Part shown: piece by piece, positions 60,318 through 64,000 of the stretch
Numbering within the stretch: the first letter of the stretch is position 1
How the letters are laid out: the number at the start of each line of letters is the position of its first letter
Source of the DNA: Streptomyces anulatus
GTDB taxonomy: Bacteria > Actinomycetota > Actinomycetes > Streptomycetales > Streptomycetaceae
Direction of reading: 5' to 3'
DNA: 64,000 bases
Assembly (NCBI RefSeq): GCF_014650675.1
Contig: NZ_BMVK01000013.1
Location: forward strand, 124,001-188,000
The notes under the pieces: generated by a model
What the model was told of the DNA's origin: nothing
What the model saw: the letters and a program-made list of their open reading frames with translations, nothing else
Database searches by the model: none
Translations under genes and position numbers: made by a program

Positions 60318-60364
60318 GCGAGCTTCGGACGTACGGCGAGCTTCGGACGTACGCGTATACGCGT
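60318..60364. promoter_or_regulatory. Duplicated 18-bp motif and palindrome between MFS and TetR genes
   Basis: GCGAGCTTCGGACGTACG occurs twice in tandem (60318-60335, 60336-60353) and is followed by the perfect palindrome ACGCGTATACGCGT (60351-60364). Probable operator region of the TetR protein for both divergent genes. Confidence 0.55.
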
Positions 60365-60498
60365 GTGCGGATGGTCGAGCCTACGCCCGGAGCGTACGTT
60401 CGTACACTCCTGGCCGGTCCCTTCTCCCGCCCCCGATCCCGCTCCCTCCCCCGCGCTCTATGCTGCGAGGAGGACCGAGCCCACCGAGGAGGCCCCGC

Positions 60499-61104
60499 GT
60501 GGCGACAGGGCGCACCGACCCCGAACGGCGGGACCGCATCATCGACGCCGCGCTGGACCTCATCGTCGACGAGGGCGTCGCGGGCGTCTCGCACCGTAAG
60601 GTCGCCGCCCGCGCGGGCGTGCCGCTCGGTTCGATGACGTACCACTTCTCCGGCATGGACGAGCTGCTGCACGAGGCGTTCACGCGTTTCTCCGGCACGA
60701 TCGTCGCCGTCTTCGAGGAACGCCTCGGCGCCGCGAACACCCCCGACGAGGCGCGCGAGGCCGTCGCCGATCTCGTCCACCACCTCTCCGGCGGCAACCA
60801 GCGCGAGCTGATCCTCACCCATGAGCTCTACACGCTCGCCGCGCGCCGGCCCGCCTACCGCGAGCTCACCCGCACCTGGATGGGCCGCAGCCGCCGCGCC
60901 CTGGAATGGCACTTCGACCCGGCCACCGCCCGTCAGCTCGACGCGCTCATCGAGGGCCTGTCGATCCACCGCGCCCTGGAGACCGAGCCCCACGGCCGCG
61001 CCCTGACGGTCGAGGCCATCGCCCGGATCACGGCGTCGGCCCCCGCCGCCCCGGACGGGCAGACCCCTCCCCCTCCCTCGCCTGCCGTCGCCCGGCGGAA
61101 GTAG
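60499..61104 (+). CDS. TetR-family regulator
   Basis: A 201-residue repressor with HTH IIDAALDLIVDEGVAGVSHR, KVAARAGVPLGSMTYHFSGM and a C-terminal ligand-binding part (LILTHELYTLAARRPAYREL). The GTG at 60499 has GAGGAGG upstream. Divergent from the MFS exporter, which it likely represses. Confidence 0.93.
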   Translation: MATGRTDPERRDRIIDAALDLIVDEGVAGVSHRKVAARAGVPLGSMTYHFSGMDELLHEAFTRFSGTIVAVFEERLGAANTPDEAREAVADLVHHLSGGNQRELILTHELYTLAARRPAYRELTRTWMGRSRRALEWHFDPATARQLDALIEGLSIHRALETEPHGRALTVEAIARITASAPAAPDGQTPPPPSPAVARRK

Positions 61105-61243
61105 CACCCGGCCTCCGGACCCGCGTCGACATCCCGAAGTCGTCCGGAGGTCGGCAAGTAGGAACGGGTTGCTGTGCTTCTCCATCGCGGGCTGTTGCTA
61201 TGAGGTGGTCGCTTTCCTCTGTGGAGAAGGGAGTTCTCGCAGG

Positions 61244-62197
61244 ATGCGAACCACAACACTGGGCAGGGACGGGCCGGTCGTCGGACGGCTGGGACTGGGC
61301 GCGATGGGGCTCTCGTACCGCTACGCCCCGGCCCTCAGGGACAGGGGCAAGGCCGTATCGCTGGTCCAGGAGGCGGTGGACCTCGGGGTCAACCTCGTCG
61401 AGACGGCCGGCGCCTACGCGGCCGGGGACAACGAGCGGCTGATCGGTGAGGCCATCCGCGGGCGCCGGGACGAGGTGGTGCTGTGTACCGGCGGCGGCCT
61501 GCTCGGCGACGCGGACGGCGGGCTGCGGCCCGCGGGCGGTCCGCAGGCACTGCGGGCCTCGGTAGACGAGAGCCTGCGCCGGCTGCACGTGGACCACATC
61601 GACCTCTATCTGCTGCGCCGCGTCGATCCGGGCGTGCCGCTGGAGGAGAGCTGGGGTGCGCTGGCCGAGCAGGTCTGGGCGGGAAAGATCCGCATGCTGG
61701 GGCTGCCCGTCGTCACCGTCCAGGAGGCCCGCGACGCCGAGGCCGTGCACGAGGCGGCGGCGATGGCCGCCGAGGTGTCGCTCTTCACGCGCTGCGGTCT
61801 CGACGACGTCGTGCCGTACGCGGTGGAGCGCCGGATCGCGCTGCTGGCCGGCGCCCCGCTCGGCCGCGGTCTGCTGGCCGGCGCGCTGTCCCGGTCCGAC
61901 GACCTGGCCCCGGACGACTGGCGGCGCACCCAGCCCCGCTTCGCCCCGCGCGCCATCCGCCACAACTTCGCCCTCACCCAGGCGGTCGCCCAGGTGGCCG
62001 CCCGGCACGAGGCCACCTCCGCGCAGGTCGCCCTGGCGTGGCTGCTCCGGCTCGGCGATCACGTGGTGCCGCTGCCCGGCACGTCGGCGCCCTACCACCT
62101 CGCGGAGAACCTCGGCGGCGACCGGATCCGGCTGACCGAACAGGACCTGACCGACCTGGAGTTCCTTCCCTACCCGGCGGGCGCCCCCGAGGTGTGA
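61244..62197 (+). CDS. Aldo/keto reductase-like protein with altered catalytic residues
   Basis: A 317-residue protein with the AKR barrel and family motifs (LGLGAMGLSYRYAPAL, NLVETAGAYAAGDNERLIGE, DHIDLYLLRRVDPGVPLEES, SAQVALAWLLRLG, PLPGTSAPYHLAENL). The tetrad Asp-Tyr-Lys-His is changed: the DTA Asp is Glu (VETAGAY), the Lys of the ATKxG position is Gly (LCTGGGL) and the His of the QHRVDP position is Arg (LLRRVDP); only Tyr remains. It may bind NADPH without normal reductase activity. Co-directional with the next gene. Confidence 0.82.
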   Translation: MRTTTLGRDGPVVGRLGLGAMGLSYRYAPALRDRGKAVSLVQEAVDLGVNLVETAGAYAAGDNERLIGEAIRGRRDEVVLCTGGGLLGDADGGLRPAGGPQALRASVDESLRRLHVDHIDLYLLRRVDPGVPLEESWGALAEQVWAGKIRMLGLPVVTVQEARDAEAVHEAAAMAAEVSLFTRCGLDDVVPYAVERRIALLAGAPLGRGLLAGALSRSDDLAPDDWRRTQPRFAPRAIRHNFALTQAVAQVAARHEATSAQVALAWLLRLGDHVVPLPGTSAPYHLAENLGGDRIRLTEQDLTDLEFLPYPAGAPEV

Positions 62198-62263
62198 GCC
62201 GAGCCCGGCCCACGCACCGCCCACCTCTGTCCCTGGCTCCCCACCACTTCTGGAGTTCTTGAC

Positions 62264-63556
62264 ATGACGACCTCTCTGGTACGGCAGGTCCTCCCGCGGC
62301 CCCGGCCCCGGCCGACGACGGCCGACGTCCACGGAACCACGGCGCCCGGGTTCGCCTCCGTGCGCCATTCCTTCGAACGGGCCTGCCGGGAAGCGGGTCC
62401 TGCCGGTTCCCAGGGAGCCGCGCTGGCGGTCGTACGGCACGGTGAGACGGTCGTCGACCTGTGGCACGGCACCGCCGACCCGGTCACCGGGACACCGTGG
62501 ACCGGCGACACCCTCGAACCGGTGCTGACGGGCTCCCACGGGATCCTGGCCACGGCGGTCCTGCTGCTCGCCGACATGGGCGCGCTCGCGCTGGACCGGC
62601 CCGTGGCCGACTACTGGCCGGAGTTCGCGATGCGCGGCAAGGGCGCGGTGACGCTGCGGGACGTGCTGACGTTCACCGCCCGTCTCCCGGGCATGGCGGC
62701 GGACCTCGACCAGCGCGACGTCGAGAACCCGCAGATGATGGCCGCGCTGCTCGAACTGCACAGCCCGGAGGACGACCCGCGGGCGGGCGGCGTGCTGCAC
62801 GGGCCGTGGACCGCCGGGTGGATCGCCGCCGAGGTGATCCGCCGGGTCGACGGCCGCGATCTCGACCTGTTCTTCCTGGAGGAGATCGCGGGCCCGCTGG
62901 GCCTCGACATCCATTTCGGCCTCGTGCCCGACCAACTGCCGCACACCGCCCGGATCTCGTACGACGCCGGCTTCCGCGCCCGCTTCCCGGCACCGGACGG
63001 CGGGACGGGCCGCAGCGGTGCGAGCGACAGCGGTGCGGACCTCTCCGGGCGGGTGTGGAACAACCCGTCCCCGTTCCCCCCGGACGCCGGGGTGTGGAGC
63101 GAGAGCCGGCGGCGGTACGCGCTCATCCCCTCCCTGGGGGCGTACGCGTCGGCCCGCGGCCTCGCCCGGCTCCAGGGGATCCTGGCGGCGGACGCCGTAC
63201 GGGCCCCGGGCGAGGAGCCGCTGCTGTTGTCGCGCCGCACGCTGGACCAGGCGCGGAGCTTCTGGGTCGAGGGCCTGGATCCGCTGCTCGGCGGGATCAG
63301 CGCGTACGGCGAGGGCGGCCTCCAGCTCCTCGACGAGGGCCTCCACCCGGACGTCCGCTCCGGCGCCTTCGGCCACCAGGGTCCCGGCGGAATCGCCTAC
63401 CAGGCCTGGCCGCAGGCCGGAACCGGGGCCGCCCTGGTCCGCAGCCGGCTGACGGCGGGCACCGGCGCGCAGGTCCTGGACGAGGTCGCGAACGCGGTGG
63501 CGGGCGCGGTGGCGGTGGCGGACCCGGTGGCGAGATCGCTGCGGACGACCGCCTGA
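62264..63556 (+). CDS. Beta-lactamase-fold serine hydrolase-like protein with altered active site
   Basis: A 430-residue protein of the class C/EstB-like family (GAALAVVRHGETVVDLWHG, VLLLADMGALALDRPVADYW, PEFAMRGKGAVTLRDVLTFT). The active-site SxxK (usual SSTKG) is here TGSHG, with His for Lys, and the Tyr-containing motif appears as HGPWTAGW without Tyr. Catalysis of the usual kind seems unlikely. The C-terminal HxG-like GHQGPGG is retained. It follows the AKR-like gene after 66 bases. Confidence 0.8.
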   Translation: MTTSLVRQVLPRPRPRPTTADVHGTTAPGFASVRHSFERACREAGPAGSQGAALAVVRHGETVVDLWHGTADPVTGTPWTGDTLEPVLTGSHGILATAVLLLADMGALALDRPVADYWPEFAMRGKGAVTLRDVLTFTARLPGMAADLDQRDVENPQMMAALLELHSPEDDPRAGGVLHGPWTAGWIAAEVIRRVDGRDLDLFFLEEIAGPLGLDIHFGLVPDQLPHTARISYDAGFRARFPAPDGGTGRSGASDSGADLSGRVWNNPSPFPPDAGVWSESRRRYALIPSLGAYASARGLARLQGILAADAVRAPGEEPLLLSRRTLDQARSFWVEGLDPLLGGISAYGEGGLQLLDEGLHPDVRSGAFGHQGPGGIAYQAWPQAGTGAALVRSRLTAGTGAQVLDEVANAVAGAVAVADPVARSLRTTA

Positions 63557-63587
63557 GACCGGCCGGAACGGGGGCCGGAACCAGCCT

Positions 63588-64000
63588 TCAGGAGGGTTCC
63601 GCCCCGCACTCCGTCAAGTCCGTCGGCTCCGTCGCGTCGGACGGGCCGGGCGCGTCCGTCCGCCCCGTCCGATCCGCCTGGCCCGCCTGGCCTGTCCGAT
63701 CCGCCTGGCCCGACTGACCCGTCCGGTCGGCGGCGAGGCCGTGCAGGACGACGTTCCAGACCGAATCCCAGACCGCATCCCAGGCCGAGTCCCGGCTCGC
63801 GCCGTGAGCGGCCATCGCGCCCTCCGCGAGATGTGCCAGCAGGGCCACCGCGTCCTCCGGAGACACCCCGGGCCGCAGCCGTTGCGCGTCATGGGCACGG
63901 TCGAGCAGACCGCGGAGCACGGGGAGCCACACCTCGGTCAACGGCGGCACCTCACCGGGGCGATCGGCCTCCAGGCGGCGTGTGGCGCGGACGAAGGTGT
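63588..64000 (-). CDS. C-terminal part of a TetR-like regulator, cut by the window edge
   Basis: The frame is open through base 64000. The visible 137 residues are a helical TetR_C-like region (PPLTEVWLPVLRGLLDRAHD, VALLAHLAEGAMAAHGA, AWDAVWDSVWNVVLHGLAAD) with a C-terminal low-complexity tail of TGQ/ADR repeats. The HTH would lie to the right, outside the window. It is convergent with the hydrolase-like gene. Confidence 0.7.
   Translation of the reverse strand, partial: TFVRATRRLEADRPGEVPPLTEVWLPVLRGLLDRAHDAQRLRPGVSPEDAVALLAHLAEGAMAAHGASRDSAWDAVWDSVWNVVLHGLAADRTGQSGQADRTGQAGQADRTGRTDAPGPSDATEPTDLTECGAEPS

Noticed and set aside
57112..60498. Long open frame running from the kinase gene to the TetR gene
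   Set aside because: Out of frame with the kinase and antisense to the MFS gene; only its last part (from 60499) is a real gene with its own GTG and RBS.

Overview
This is a high-GC actinobacterial chromosome segment, almost certainly Streptomyces. The evidence is GC-rich wobble positions throughout, a WblA-type WhiB regulator beside a bifunctional penicillin-binding protein, and the order sigma factor, asd, ask ... DUF5063, recR, ybaB, which I recall from Streptomyces core genomes. The window has three parts: a left core block (1-7250), an integrated mobilizable element (7202-33726) and a right core block (33727-64000).

Left core block: the end of an ArsA-type ATPase gene, wblA, a class A penicillin-binding protein, a YqeY-like protein, a membrane-anchored metallophosphoesterase, a Pr6Pr-like membrane protein and tRNA-Pro(CGG). 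The tRNA is the integration site of the element.

Mobile element: an exact 50-bp direct repeat containing the tRNA 3' half lies at 7202-7251 and 33677-33726 and brackets about 26.5 kb. Next to the left end are an HNH nuclease, a tyrosine integrase with a LacI-type helix-turn-helix inside its catalytic half, an excisionase-like protein and an XRE regulator. A mobilization block follows (DUF3631 ATPase, DUF2637 membrane protein, MobC-like protein, MobA-type relaxase, possible oriT). No FtsK/TraB translocase or Rep initiator was seen, so it looks like an integrative mobilizable element rather than a self-transmissible one. Cargo: a WbqC/YdcF/XRE-TPR operon divergent from a resolvase-like/HATPase/unknown operon; a decayed IS21-type transposase; a TIGR03086-like protein; a GlxA-type regulator divergent from a coupled operon (dienelactone hydrolase, DUF1330, TetR, two half ABC exporters, SDR, NTF2-like); an AT-richer SMI1/KNR4-like gene; and IS5 and IS1380 remnants near the right end.

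Right core block: a small unknown gene, secreted GDSL lipase, SnoaL-like protein, methyltransferase, S9 peptidase, SURF1-like protein, ECF sigma factor coupled to a single-pass membrane protein, asd and ask, a secreted LamG protein, a divergent SgcJ-like/NmrA-like pair with back-to-back MerR/SoxR-type promoter signatures, DUF5063, recR, ybaB, SLATT protein, GntR regulator, class III aminotransferase, and a DJ-1/MarR operon with two operator-like palindromes. After a repeat-rich intergenic region come a Ser/Thr kinase, an MFS exporter divergent from TetR, an aldo/keto reductase-like gene followed by a beta-lactamase-fold gene (both with altered catalytic residues), and a partial TetR-like gene at the right edge.
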